Shown here: positions 19,501 to 28,476 of the stretch, one piece after another
How positions within the stretch are numbered: position 1 is the first letter of the stretch
Layout of the letters: each line of letters starts with the position of its first letter
Assembly: GCF_036885605.1 (NCBI RefSeq)
Contig: NZ_CP142523.1
Coordinates: forward strand, 4,960,001 to 5,024,000
Direction: 5' to 3'
Length of the DNA: 64,000 bases
DNA from: Janthinobacterium sp. TB1-E2
Lineage (GTDB): Bacteria > Pseudomonadota > Gammaproteobacteria > Burkholderiales > Burkholderiaceae_D
Position numbers and translations under genes: made by a program
Notes under the pieces: model-generated
Databases searched by the model: none
What the model was told of the DNA's origin: nothing
Seen by the model: only the letters and a program-made list of their open reading frames with translations

Positions 19501-22500
19501 GCCACCATGACAGTTTTGCCGGTGCCCGCATTCTTGTTGCCAAACGCGGCATTGCCCGCCACCGTCAGGACATCGCCTTGAACGCGGTCATCGCCAAAGC
19601 CAACCTGTGCCGCTGTCGTGCCGTCGTAGGTCTTGTTGACGCCATTAAAGCTCACGTTCAGGGTGCGCGCCGTGATGTCGGCCGTGGTGCTGCCCGCATT
19701 GGTGTTCAACACATAGTTGCCCGCGTCAGTACCGCTCACGCCCACGTTCGTCACCGTGACGGCTTTGCCGGTACCCGCGTTCTTGTTGCCAAACGCGGCA
19801 TTGCCCGCCAGCGTCAGGACATCGCCCTGCACGCGGTCGTCGCCAAAGCTCACTTGCGCAGCCGTCGTGCCGTCATACGTCTTGTTGATGCCGTTAAAGC
19901 TCACGTTCAGGGTGCGCGCCGTGATGTCGGCCGTGGTGCTGCCCGCATTTCCATTAAGCACATAGTTGCCCGCATCGGCGCCCGTCAGGTGGCCCGTTGC
20001 CACCTGGTAATCGACCACTTTGCCAGTACCCGCATTCTTGTCGCGGAAACTGCCCTGCAAGCCGGCCATGCCGACCTGGTCGCCCGTCACGAGGCCTTCG
20101 AAATAGCCATTCAGGGCTGCCTGCAAGCCGCCGTCGTAGACGCGGTTTTGCGCGCCCGAGACGCCATAGTTCAGGACGCGCGCCGTGATGGCAGCCGTGC
20201 CGTCCGCCGTCATCGCGGCCAGGCTGTAGTTGCCCAGTTCATTGCCGCCCAGGGTCAGGCCGCTGGCGTGCACGGCCTTGCTGCCGCCCACATTCTTGTC
20301 GAGGAAAGCAGCACTACCATTGATGCTGATGTTGTCGCCCGTCACCAGATTGCCCAGCACGTAGCTGGCGCCGTCGTAGTCCAGGGTGCCGTCATAGACC
20401 TTGCCATTGCCGCCGATGCTCACCGTCAGCGCGCGCGGCGTGATGGCAAAGGTCGTCGTGCCGCCCAAGGTGATGTCGTATTTGGTCGACCACAGGCCCG
20501 TCGCTGCGTAGCTGCCCACGTTGCGCGCGTTGCCGTAGCCGAGGTTGCCATTCACGCCCGTGTCGCCGTCGAGCAATCCCACATAGCCGATCGAACCGAG
20601 GAAGGCGGCCAGCTGGCCATCGTAGACCTTGCCCGTGGCATTGCCCGAGAGATTCACTTGCAGCGGCTTCAGGAAAGCCTTCAGCATCGGCGTCGTATAG
20701 CCTTCGTAGATGCGCCACACGCTGCTGAAATTGTAGTCGTTGAAGCTGCCCTGCTGCTGCATCTGCGCCGTGCTGCGGCCGCTGGAGCCGCCGCCATCGA
20801 TCTGCACCAGCGACGTTTCATAATTGAAAAAACCATAGCTGAACGGGGAACCGGCGGAGACGCGGCCGGCCACCGCGCCCACGGCCGCATAGCCGTCACC
20901 GGTCACGGCACCGCTGCTGAAGACATGGCTGACGCTGCCCGTGCTTTCACCAACGAGCCCGCCCATGTTTTCCCTGACCAGGATGGGGTCGGCACTGCCG
21001 GCCCGGCCCACGGCGCCGCTGGCGTACGCATCGTCGATAGTGCCGCCGTTCAGGCCCACCAGGCCGCCGATGCTGCGCGCGCCAGTGACATTGCCAGTGG
21101 CATAAGACTGGCTCAGCGCCCCCTGGTTGTTGCCGACCAGGCCGCCAATCATCTCGCGCGCGCCCGTCACCACGCCGGTGGCGTACGAAGTCGCGATGGT
21201 AGCGACGGACGCATTCAATCCCGCCAGGCCGCCGATGGCGCCGCCATTGTCGGCATTGACGCCGGTGACGGCGCCGCTGCTGCTGGACATGGTGATGGCG
21301 CCGCCGTTGCTGCCCACCAGACCGCCGACATTGCGCTGGCCGCTGACGGCCATGCTGCTGTTCACGCCATCGACGGTGCCGCTGACGACATTGCCCGCCA
21401 GCGCGCCCACGTTGGCCGTGCCGGTGACGCTGCCGCCGCTCAGGGTCAGGTTGCGCAAGGTGCCGCCCTGCACGGTGCCAAACAGGCCTGCCGCCGAACC
21501 GGACGCCAGGGTGCGGTCGATTTTCAAATTGCTGAGAGCAAATCCGCCGCCATCGAAGACGCCGGAAAAACCGCTGCCGCCGCCAGCGATCGGCACAAAG
21601 CCCTGGCCATCGTTCCAGTTGACCGTGCCGCTGGCGTCGATATTGCCGGCCAGCCGATAGCTGTTGCCCAGACCCAGGCTGGCGATGCCTTGCAAGCCGT
21701 AGATATCGGCGATCAGGTAGGGCGAGGACGCACCGCCGTCGCCGTCGGACGCGCGCAGGAAGCTGCCCTGCGCAATGCCGAAGCCGCGCGCGGAAAACAT
21801 GGGCAGGCTGGCGCTGTTCTGCACCCAGCGTCCGCCATCGAGCAGGAAGTCGCCGCCTACGCTGACGGCGCCGCTCGCACTGATGTTGCCGCCGGAAGCA
21901 AGGGTCAAGCCCCTGGCCACGCTGAGGGGGGCGTTCAGATTGATATTGCCGCCCGTGCGCAGCACAAGCTGGTTCAATTCGCCTTGCGACGCCAGGTCCA
22001 GCCCGCCGATGAGATTCACGACTCCGGCAAAACTGTCGCTGCCCACTTGCAACGTGCCGGCGCTGATGGTTTTCAATTCCGCCTCGCTCAGGCCCAGGCT
22101 GCTGGCATTGTCCGCCGCCCCCGTGCCCAGAGTGATGGTGCCCACGCTGGACCGGCGGCTCAGGCTGACGGTGCCGCCCGCCGTGGCCGCTACCGATTGC
22201 GCGCCGCCGCCCAGGCTCATATTGTCGGCAACCAGATTGACCGCGCCGGCGGACAGGCCGCCGCCGCTGGCGACCGACAGCAGGCCACCGGCCGTGGCGG
22301 CAATGCCGCTGCCATCCTGGCGCAGCGCCAGCGTGTTCGATACGAGTACATTGCCGCCGCTTTCGAGCACCAGGTTTTTTACGCCGCCGCCCGGCGCGAC
22401 CGTCGCCAGATCGACTGCCTGCTCCACCGTCAGGTCACCGCCAGTGGCGCTGCCGATATGCACGCTGCCGGCGGCGATGCGGTTCAGTTCGGCATTTGTC

Positions 22501-24404
22501 AGGCGCAGGCCGTTACCGGGCTTGTCGCCCAGCACGATCTCCCGTCCCGCCGTGAACGCCTGCATGGTCACCCCGGCATTGCCCGTGGCGCCGCCAACAT
22601 TGATGGCGCCGTTGATGCTGATGTTGTCCGCCTCCAACAGCACCGTCTGGCCGGTGACGCCACTGCCCAGCAGCTGATCGCCGCTGCCCGTCAAATCGAT
22701 GGCACCACCGGCGACATTCGCGCGCAAGACCAGGTTGCCATTGCCGACATTGACCGAGCCGACGCCGAAAGTGACGCCGGCGCCAGACAGCCGTACGTTG
22801 CCATTGCCGCTGTCAAGCGCCGCATTCAGGTTGACGTTCGACCCGACGCCATAAGCCATGCCTGCGGCCGCATCGTTGGCCGACAGCGTGATATGCCCGC
22901 CACTGGTGGTGATCGGCGCATTGACATTGATGATTTCGCCCGCCTGCGCCGTCAAGCCCACGCCTTGCTGCGTGATGTGGATGGCGCTGTTGAAATTGAT
23001 GCGGTGCAGGGCCTGCAAGGTGACGTTGCTGCTGGCGTCGGAAATGAGGTCGGCGCCAATGCTGGTGTTGCCGGTGGACGGAGAGTCGGCGAACTGGTCG
23101 ACGTCAGTCAGCTGGCCGCCCGCGCCGGAGACCACGGTGATGTCGTACGGGTCAAGCAGCCAGTTGCCGCGCTTGCCGCGCGCCGCGTCCGTATTGACGC
23201 GGACGCCGTCGACGGCCAGGTAATGGCCGGACGTTTCCACGAAGCCGCCGTCGCCGCCCTGTGCGCCGCCGCGTGCGGAAACGCTGCCGTGCACCTGCGC
23301 CGATTCATTGCCCCAGGCGATGACCTTGCCGCCGTTGCCGCTGTCAATCGCATCGGCGTTGATGTTGGCGTCCTTGCCGACGAGTACTTGCCGCGCATTT
23401 TGCACGGCCGCGTTCTTGCCCTGGTAGTCGCCACCCAGCAAGACCGTGCCGCCGCCCGCAGTGCCGCTGGCATCGACCTTCGCATTGCCCAGCAAACCCA
23501 CCTGCTCGCCCAGCACCTGGATGTCGCCACCTTTACCCGCCGCGCCCCTGGCGCTGGTGACGCTGCCCGCCTCGAGCAGCGCCTTGCCGCTGGCCTTGAG
23601 CACGATCCTGCCGTTCTCGCCGACGACGGCGCTGTTGGCGTTGAGCACGCCGCGCTGGCTGACCAGCGCGCCGGCCATGCCGATGCCGCCGCCCTGGGCG
23701 ATGATCTGGCCCAGGTTCAGCGCCTGGTCGCCTGGTGCCGAGACGAGCACACGCAATTGCGGATTGCCGGGGTCGGCCAGTTGCACGCTGCGGCCCGCCG
23801 CCAGGATCACTTCCCCATTTGGCGCCGTGATGATGCCCGTGTTTTCCACGTTCGGTGCGATCAGGAGCACTTGCCCGCCCTTGCCCGCATTGATGGTACC
23901 CGCATTGCCGACGCCGCCGGCCACGCCGCCGGCCGTGAACTGGCGCTTGCCTGCCAGGAAATCCTCGTTCGTCATGCCCAGGCTGGACGCGACCAGCCCG
24001 TTCACGTCCACTTTCGCGCCCTGGCCGAAGACGATGCCGTTCGGGTTGATCAGGAAGACCTTGCCGTTCGATTCCAGGCTGCCCAGGATCTTGCTGGGGT
24101 CTTGTCCCGTGATGCGGTTGAGTACGGCGCTATTGCCGTTTTGCTGGATGAAGCGCGTGATTTCGCCCGCATGGATGGAAAAGCTCTGCCAGTTGATGAT
24201 GGTGTTGGGCGTGTTCGTGATCGAGAAGATATTGCCCTGCTGGTTGAACGTGGCCTGTCCGTTGACCACCTGCGGCAAGGCGGGGTTGGCCTGCGCGGCG
24301 CCGAAGCAGCCGGCCAGCAGCAGCGCCAGCGCCGTGCGGCGCAAAGGCGGCGCAAAGGGCGGCGTCAGGATGAAAGCGGAGGCGTGCGGGACGTGGTTGT
24401 GCAT
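16557..24404 (-). CDS. Very large two-partner-secretion exoprotein (filamentous haemagglutinin type, YDG repeats)
   Basis: A 2,615-residue TpsA-type exoprotein. A signal peptide (RRTALALLLAGCFGAAQA) precedes the TPS domain (NPALPQVVNGQATFNQQGN, INPNGIVFGQGAKVDVNGLVA), which is recognised by the ShlB-type transporter encoded just upstream. The middle is a beta-helix-like region with GLUG-type repeats (GGLVGxNxG) around residues 1000-1170. Eleven YDG/MBG-type modules follow, six of them in exact 249-bp tandem copies. The protein ends ...AAKKMYCN; this penultimate Cys is the only one I find after the signal peptide. I chose the ATG at 24404 (AGGA eight bases upstream) over 24413. The likely role is a surface adhesin or biofilm factor. 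Confidence 0.92.
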   Translation of the reverse strand: MHNHVPHASAFILTPPFAPPLRRTALALLLAGCFGAAQANPALPQVVNGQATFNQQGNIFSITNTPNTIINWQSFSIHAGEITRFIQQNGNSAVLNRITGQDPSKILGSLESNGKVFLINPNGIVFGQGAKVDVNGLVASSLGMTNEDFLAGKRQFTAGGVAGGVGNAGTINAGKGGQVLLIAPNVENTGIITAPNGEVILAAGRSVQLADPGNPQLRVLVSAPGDQALNLGQIIAQGGGIGMAGALVSQRGVLNANSAVVGENGRIVLKASGKALLEAGSVTSARGAAGKGGDIQVLGEQVGLLGNAKVDASGTAGGGTVLLGGDYQGKNAAVQNARQVLVGKDANINADAIDSGNGGKVIAWGNESAQVHGSVSARGGAQGGDGGFVETSGHYLAVDGVRVNTDAARGKRGNWLLDPYDITVVSGAGGQLTDVDQFADSPSTGNTSIGADLISDASSNVTLQALHRINFNSAIHITQQGVGLTAQAGEIINVNAPITTSGGHITLSANDAAAGMAYGVGSNVNLNAALDSGNGNVRLSGAGVTFGVGSVNVGNGNLVLRANVAGGAIDLTGSGDQLLGSGVTGQTVLLEADNISINGAINVGGATGNAGVTMQAFTAGREIVLGDKPGNGLRLTNAELNRIAAGSVHIGSATGGDLTVEQAVDLATVAPGGGVKNLVLESGGNVLVSNTLALRQDGSGIAATAGGLLSVASGGGLSAGAVNLVADNMSLGGGAQSVAATAGGTVSLSRRSSVGTITLGTGAADNASSLGLSEAELKTISAGTLQVGSDSFAGVVNLIGGLDLASQGELNQLVLRTGGNINLNAPLSVARGLTLASGGNISASGAVSVGGDFLLDGGRWVQNSASLPMFSARGFGIAQGSFLRASDGDGGASSPYLIADIYGLQGIASLGLGNSYRLAGNIDASGTVNWNDGQGFVPIAGGGSGFSGVFDGGGFALSNLKIDRTLASGSAAGLFGTVQGGTLRNLTLSGGSVTGTANVGALAGNVVSGTVDGVNSSMAVSGQRNVGGLVGSNGGAITMSSSSGAVTGVNADNGGAIGGLAGLNASVATIATSYATGVVTGAREMIGGLVGNNQGALSQSYATGNVTGARSIGGLVGLNGGTIDDAYASGAVGRAGSADPILVRENMGGLVGESTGSVSHVFSSGAVTGDGYAAVGAVAGRVSAGSPFSYGFFNYETSLVQIDGGGSSGRSTAQMQQQGSFNDYNFSSVWRIYEGYTTPMLKAFLKPLQVNLSGNATGKVYDGQLAAFLGSIGYVGLLDGDTGVNGNLGYGNARNVGSYAATGLWSTKYDITLGGTTTFAITPRALTVSIGGNGKVYDGTLDYDGASYVLGNLVTGDNISINGSAAFLDKNVGGSKAVHASGLTLGGNELGNYSLAAMTADGTAAITARVLNYGVSGAQNRVYDGGLQAALNGYFEGLVTGDQVGMAGLQGSFRDKNAGTGKVVDYQVATGHLTGADAGNYVLNGNAGSTTADITARTLNVSFNGINKTYDGTTAAQVSFGDDRVQGDVLTLAGNAAFGNKNAGTGKAVTVTNVGVSGTDAGNYVLNTNAGSTTADITARTLNVSFNGVNKTYDGTTAAQVGFGDDRVQGDVLTVAGNAAFGNKNAGTGKTVMVANVGVSGTDAGNYVLNANAGSTTADIAARTLNVSFTGSNKTYDGTTGAQVSFGDDRVQGDTLAVVGNAVFGNKNAGTGKTVTVTNVGVSGTDAGNYVLNTNAGSTTADIAARTLNVSFNGVNKTYDGTTGAQVGFGDDRVQGDVLTVAGNAAFGNKNAGTGKAVTVTNVALSGGDAGNYVLNTNAGSTTADITARTLNVSFTGSNKTYDGTTDAQVGFGDDRVQGDVLTLAGNAAFDNKNAGAGKAVNVSNVGVSGADAGNYVLGANSGSTTADIAARTLNVSFNGINKTYDGTTGAQVNFGDDRVQGDVLTLAGNAAFGNKNAGTGKAVTVTNVALSGGDAGNYVLGSNAGSTTADIGARALNLSGVAGNKVYDGTTGAQLSLGDDRVAGDSLIASAIATFADKNVGTAKAVQLSGVALTGADAGNYFIVLPTGLLASITPASLTLAGLNAAGKVYDGTTSATVSASANGVLGQDLVNVVGGSGSFADKNAGAGKLVTASGFRLAGADAGNYTLETTGGTAQASIAQKQLSTWVGSGNGLWSDAANWDGGVVPEGANVLAVDFTNSKGIVTYSAAAGNTILKNLNSATGLLLTGGSLTLGESALDRSVLGGLAGLKINGGSLLLNGSLSADRYAQGGGVLSGNGNLLVANSFNQTAGAIRLAGQLAITQAAGDLRFASVAANDVKLSALTGAIGQDGALRAGSLVAQARDGIVLGNAGNQVSSFTASNSAAGGIALNNTSAPGTLTLGTLVTGAGNIAIDNTGGVAAGNINANGGNVSVTAHSPVTVNGKITGNDIALNASTDVLLGDGTQLAAARDISLVAGGDIRVGGNANIVSGGNFSASAGASVRFADTASFTLPAVGSLSVLAKTGSITGDAGVRVNRQRSGVTLLAPNGAVSMADAIFLPATTIDKPVIDAATNAAIDDALRIIKQADRANDVLVSTPPAKPDDKKKDSKDVADATDKPTGYKFDDAAKKMYCN
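18429..19922 (-). repeat. Six tandem 249-bp repeats encoding YDG/MBG modules
   Basis: The marker CTCACG on the plus strand recurs at 18655, 18904, 19153, 19402, 19651 and 19900, exactly 249 bp apart each time. Each unit encodes 83 residues starting TARTLNVSF and containing NKTYDGTT and DAGNYVL. The units differ by a few residues (NGI/NGV/TGS before NKTYDG), so they are homogenised but not identical. More divergent YDG units flank the array on both sides. Confidence 0.93.
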
Positions 24405-24420
24405 GGTGTTCATCCTGATA

Positions 24421-26031
24421 CTAGTAGGCCAAGGCGAGGCGGAAATGCAGGCGGTTGGCGCCCCGCTGTCCCGTGTCGCCGCCATTGACGACATGGGCGT
24501 AATCGAGTTGCAGATTGGCGTAGCGGCTCAGCAGCAAACGCAGGCCGAGGCCGCCGCTGCTGATGCCTTGCGACGCGCTTTCGCCGGGCAAGCCATGGTT
24601 GCGGCGCAGCCAGGCCGTGTCATAGAACGCCAGCGCGCGGCATTGGTAGCCGAGCGCCTGGCCGCACCAGTTCGGCGTGTACCACTCCAGGTTCAGGTTG
24701 ACGCCCGAATCATTCGATACCTCGCGCTCGGCAAAGCCGCGCACGGACGCGGCGCCGCCGGCGCCGAACTGCTCGCCCGGCACCAGCGCGTCCGGCGTGA
24801 CTTGCGCATTGACGAGCGCGCGCCACTGCCAGTCGCCGGCCAGCACGCGCCCCGTGCTGGCACTCAGGCGCAAGGTGTTGTAGGCGGCCTTCGCATGCGC
24901 GCGCACCCGGTCGAAATCGGCTTGCGCACCATGCTTGCCGCCAGGGATATTGTGCGCGAAGGTGACCGCCACGCTCGTCTCGCCCGTGGGCAAGGTCCAG
25001 TTGCCGATGTAGCTGATGCTGAGCGGATGCACGGTGACGTCGGCGCCCAGTTCCATGCCGAACAGCTGCACGCTGTTGCGGTAAGCCTTGTAATCGATGC
25101 CGTACACGAGCTTGGGTTCGAAGTCGCCGCTGCGGGCAAAGTTCTGGTTGTAGCGGATGCCGGCCATGCTGCCTTGGCCGCTGACGGCCAGGTCGAAGAT
25201 GCCGGCCGAGACGCTGCCCGAATCGACGTTCGAATAGCTGGCGAAAAAGTCCATCGAGTCGCCCAGCGCATACAGCGGCAAATGGTAGCCGGCGCCATAC
25301 ACGCCCACCTTGTCGGGCTTTTCCAGGCTACTCGTGTACTGCAGGCTGGCCACATGGTCGAGCCCGAACAGGTTGGCATGCTGGAGCACGACGCCCACGT
25401 GTGTCTTGCCCGTTTGCGCATTGCCCGTATTGTCCACGTTGAGCATGGCTTTCCACGGCTTTTCATCGGCCACCGTGACGATGGCGTCGATGGCGCCCGC
25501 CGGCTCGTCGGCCTGCAGCCGCACTTCGATCTTGCGCGCCGGGTTTTCATTGGCCAGCTTCAGGCTTTGCGACAGGGCCGGCAGGTTCGGCGTCTCGCCT
25601 TCGCGCAGAGACGGCAAGGCGCGCCGCACGTTGGCCTCATCGGCGTAGATGTTGCCGCTGATGGCGACCTTGCCCAGCGGCGTTTGCAGCACGCTCAGGC
25701 GCACCACGCCCCGTTCCAGTTCCTGCTCGGGCAATTGCACCTGCACGGCGCTGTAACCACGCTCACGGTAGGCCGCTTCCAGCGCCTCGACGGCGCGGGC
25801 GATGTCGGAAAAATCGCGCTGCACGCCCGTAAAGGGCGCCAGCAAGGCTTGCACCTGCGCGGACGTGAGCAGGGTATTGCCCTGGACGTCGAAGCGGCGG
25901 ATTTCGAAGCGCGGCACGCCGTCTTCCTGCGCGGCAGGGGTAGCGTCATCCATGGAAACAGCAGCGCCGGCGGCGCCGACGGCGAACAGCAGCGCGGAAC
26001 CCGCAAGCAGGTGCACCAAACGATATGTCAT
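24421..26031 (-). CDS. ShlB/FhaC-family two-partner-secretion outer membrane transporter
   Basis: A 536-residue TpsB protein. A signal peptide spans about residues 1-24. POTRA-type sequence follows (PRFEIRRFDVQGNTLLTSAQVQALL and RGYSAVQVQLPEQELERGVVRLSVLQ), and then a C-terminal 16-strand beta-barrel region (ALNLEWYTP-type strands, ending FRLALAY with a terminal aromatic). TpsB proteins secrete the cognate TpsA through the outer membrane. The exoprotein gene follows within 17 bp, so the two are co-transcribed. The upstream region has a promoter-like sequence with an overlapping palindrome. Confidence 0.93.
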   Translation of the reverse strand: MTYRLVHLLAGSALLFAVGAAGAAVSMDDATPAAQEDGVPRFEIRRFDVQGNTLLTSAQVQALLAPFTGVQRDFSDIARAVEALEAAYRERGYSAVQVQLPEQELERGVVRLSVLQTPLGKVAISGNIYADEANVRRALPSLREGETPNLPALSQSLKLANENPARKIEVRLQADEPAGAIDAIVTVADEKPWKAMLNVDNTGNAQTGKTHVGVVLQHANLFGLDHVASLQYTSSLEKPDKVGVYGAGYHLPLYALGDSMDFFASYSNVDSGSVSAGIFDLAVSGQGSMAGIRYNQNFARSGDFEPKLVYGIDYKAYRNSVQLFGMELGADVTVHPLSISYIGNWTLPTGETSVAVTFAHNIPGGKHGAQADFDRVRAHAKAAYNTLRLSASTGRVLAGDWQWRALVNAQVTPDALVPGEQFGAGGAASVRGFAEREVSNDSGVNLNLEWYTPNWCGQALGYQCRALAFYDTAWLRRNHGLPGESASQGISSGGLGLRLLLSRYANLQLDYAHVVNGGDTGQRGANRLHFRLALAY

Positions 26032-26107
26032 GTGAAGGATTTCTTGTGTAACCGGACAAGCGCGCGGCCCGCAGGCGCCTGCATGTCCGACAATGGATTG
26101 AAGACAA

Positions 26108-26144
26108 ATTTTAGACGGCTTTTAGTTTCCAGTCAGAAATTTCT
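26108..26144 (-). promoter_or_regulatory. Putative promoter and palindromic operator of the secretion operon
   Basis: On the minus strand CTGACT (26136-26131) and TAAAAT (26113-26108) are spaced 17 bp apart, matching 4/6 and 5/6 of the sigma-70 boxes. A perfect palindrome AGAAATTTCT (26135-26144) overlaps the -35 box, where a repressor or activator could bind. The predicted leader is about 70 nt long before the transporter ATG at 26031. Confidence 0.5.
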
Positions 26145-26220
26145 AACATTTCTCCCTGATTTTTATCGCAACGCAACAAACCGTGCGCCGAGAATGATGA
26201 AAAATGCCGCAATGGCCGGC

Positions 26221-28476
26221 CTATTTGCTATGCAATTCCGTCACGCCATCCCAGCCGGCGGGCGGCGGCGCGCTCTGGTACTGCTCCAGGCGCGCCGCAT
26301 ACAGCCGGTACAAGCCATCGCCGGGAAAGTCCGCCTGCAAGCGGGCCAGCTGCGCGCCGGCCGCCGCCCAGTCGCTCGCGCGCAGACTGGCCAGCACAGC
26401 ATGCCAGCGCTCGAGCTGCGCCAGCTCGGCGGCAGGGGCGCCGGCCAGCGGGCAGCGCGGCTCGAAGATGGCCACCGCTTCCTGCTTGCCGACCACTCTG
26501 ACGCGGTCGAGCTCGCGGTATAGAAAGTCCGGGGCGGCGGCGCGCGTAGCCTCGCCCACGACGATGCCCACGCCATACAGCTTGCTGGCCCCTTCCAGGC
26601 GGGCGGCCAGGTTGACGCTGTCGCCCATCACGGTATAGGCGCGGCGGATGCGCGAACCCATGTCGCCCACATGCATGGGTCCCGTATTGATGCCGATGCC
26701 GATGCGCAGCGCCGGCCAGCCGCGCGCGCAAAACCGCTGGTTCAGCCGCGCCGCGCTGCCCTGCATCAGCAGGGCGCTGGCCACGGCCCGGCTGGCGTGA
26801 TCGCTAAAGGCGACGGGCGCGCCCCAGAATGCCATCACGGCGTCGCCGATGTATTTGTCCAGGGTGCCGCCATGGCTGTCGCGGATATCTTCAGACATGG
26901 CCGTCAGGTATTCGTTGATATATTCGCGCAGGGCGGCCGGCGCCAGCTGCTCGGAAATGGCAGTGAAACCGCGCACGTCGGCAAACAGCACCGTCAGTTC
27001 GCGGTTCTCGCCCTCCATCGTGTAGCGGCGCGGATCGTCGGCCATCTCGGCCACCAGCTCGGGCGCCACGTATTCGCCGAAACGGGCCACCAGCGCGCGT
27101 CCCTTGCGCACCTCGAAAAAATAACCCCATGCCAGGTTGGCGATGAACAGCGCAAGGATCAGCAACAGCAGCACGGCGCCGCCCAGCACCAGGTCGTACG
27201 CGGCGTACAGATACAAGTTGATGCCGATGACGGCCGCCAGCGCGCCCAGCGTCGCCAGCATCACGCCGGCCGGCGGCAGCACGGCCAGGGCGCCGGCCAG
27301 CAGCAGGCCAAACAGCAGGATCTGCACCAGTTCCAATGCCAGCGCATAATCGGGCCGCGCCTTGAAACGCCCGTCGAGCATGGACTTGATCAGGTTGGCG
27401 TGCACTTCCACCCCCGGATACTCGGCATTCACGGGCGTGGCGCGGATATCGTTCAAGCCGGGCGCCGTCGTGCCCACCAGCGCGATGGCACCCTTGAGCA
27501 GCGCGGGGGGCACCGTGCCGGCCAGCACGTCGGACGCCGACACATAACGGAAGGCGCCGCCATCGGGGCCGCCCGCGCCGCGGTACTCCACCGTCGTCGT
27601 CAAGGCTTCGCCCACGGGGATCGCCAGCGCGCCGCGCGGCGTGAACAGCATGATGTGTTCAAGGCCGCCGTTGGCCAGTTCGTGCGCCGACAGGGTATCG
27701 GCCGTGCCCGTGAAACGGGGGGCGATGGCGCGCGCCTGCAGGTAGACGGCGACGGTGGCCAGCGACAGCGACGGGTAATAGCTGTCGCCGATGCGCTGCA
27801 GCAGGGTCGAGGAACGCACGACGCCATCGGCATCGGTCAGCGCCGTGAAGATGCCGGCGCCTTGCGCGGCCGCCTGCAGGGGCGCGATATTGGCTTCGTA
27901 GCCGCGCGCCACGTAGGCCGTCACCGTGCGGCCATTCAGGTCGGCGACGGTAAAGGCGGGCTTGGGCAACACGCCCTTTCTTTGCTGCTCCGAGACGCTG
28001 TAGCCGAGTACCACGGGCTGGCCCCGCATGGCCTCGGCGAACAGGCCGTCGTAGTCCATGGCCGGGCGCAGTTTTTCCAGCTGCGCCGGCAAGCCGGCCA
28101 CGCCCGCCAGTTCGCCCTGCGCCAGTCCTTGCAGCACAGCGTAGCCGGAACTGGTGTCCGCTTCGGGAAACGAAATATCGAAGCCCAGCGCGGCCACGCC
28201 GTAATGCCCGGCGAGCTGGCGCACCAGGCGCGCCTGCACATCGCGGCTCCAGGGAAAACGGCCCACCCGGGCCAGGCTTTGCTCATCGATGTCGACGATG
28301 ACGATGCGGCGGTCGAGCTGCGGCGTTTCCGCGCGCATGCGCCAGTCGCCCAGCATGGCGTCCAGCCGCGCGATATTCTCGTTGCCGGCCAGGCACAGCA
28401 CGGCCGCCGCCAAGGTCAGCATTATGCCCAGCAGCGTTCGCACCCCATGCCTGCGCCAGGCCAGCGACAGCGTCAC
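26221..28476 (-). CDS. CHASE2-domain class III adenylate/guanylate cyclase
   Basis: A 751-residue membrane signalling enzyme. A first membrane helix (residues 12-32) is followed by an extracytoplasmic CHASE2 sensor domain (VIVDIDEQSLARVGRFPWSRD, FDISFPEAD), then three membrane helices around residues 360-455. The C-terminal class III cyclase domain has the metal-binding Asp in LFADVRGFTAISEQL and the motif DKYIGDAVMAFWGAP. A short TPR-like tail follows. It would make cAMP (or cGMP) in response to a periplasmic cue. The GTG start overlaps the HD-GYP stop by four bases (GTGA), so the two are co-translated. The secretion operon begins 190 bp downstream. Confidence 0.9.
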   Translation of the reverse strand: MTLSLAWRRHGVRTLLGIMLTLAAAVLCLAGNENIARLDAMLGDWRMRAETPQLDRRIVIVDIDEQSLARVGRFPWSRDVQARLVRQLAGHYGVAALGFDISFPEADTSSGYAVLQGLAQGELAGVAGLPAQLEKLRPAMDYDGLFAEAMRGQPVVLGYSVSEQQRKGVLPKPAFTVADLNGRTVTAYVARGYEANIAPLQAAAQGAGIFTALTDADGVVRSSTLLQRIGDSYYPSLSLATVAVYLQARAIAPRFTGTADTLSAHELANGGLEHIMLFTPRGALAIPVGEALTTTVEYRGAGGPDGGAFRYVSASDVLAGTVPPALLKGAIALVGTTAPGLNDIRATPVNAEYPGVEVHANLIKSMLDGRFKARPDYALALELVQILLFGLLLAGALAVLPPAGVMLATLGALAAVIGINLYLYAAYDLVLGGAVLLLLILALFIANLAWGYFFEVRKGRALVARFGEYVAPELVAEMADDPRRYTMEGENRELTVLFADVRGFTAISEQLAPAALREYINEYLTAMSEDIRDSHGGTLDKYIGDAVMAFWGAPVAFSDHASRAVASALLMQGSAARLNQRFCARGWPALRIGIGINTGPMHVGDMGSRIRRAYTVMGDSVNLAARLEGASKLYGVGIVVGEATRAAAPDFLYRELDRVRVVGKQEAVAIFEPRCPLAGAPAAELAQLERWHAVLASLRASDWAAAGAQLARLQADFPGDGLYRLYAARLEQYQSAPPPAGWDGVTELHSK

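Noticed and set aside
18429..19922. Regular repeats that might be read as a CRISPR or satellite array
   Set aside because: The period is 249 bp, the repeats are contiguous without unique spacers, and they keep the reading frame of the exoprotein.
18609..24488. A 1,959-codon open frame on the plus strand, antisense to the exoprotein gene
   Set aside because: It mirrors the GC-rich repetitive coding sequence of the exoprotein, has His/Ala/Arg-rich low-complexity content and no recognisable domain, while the minus-strand frame has a signal peptide, TPS domain and repeats.
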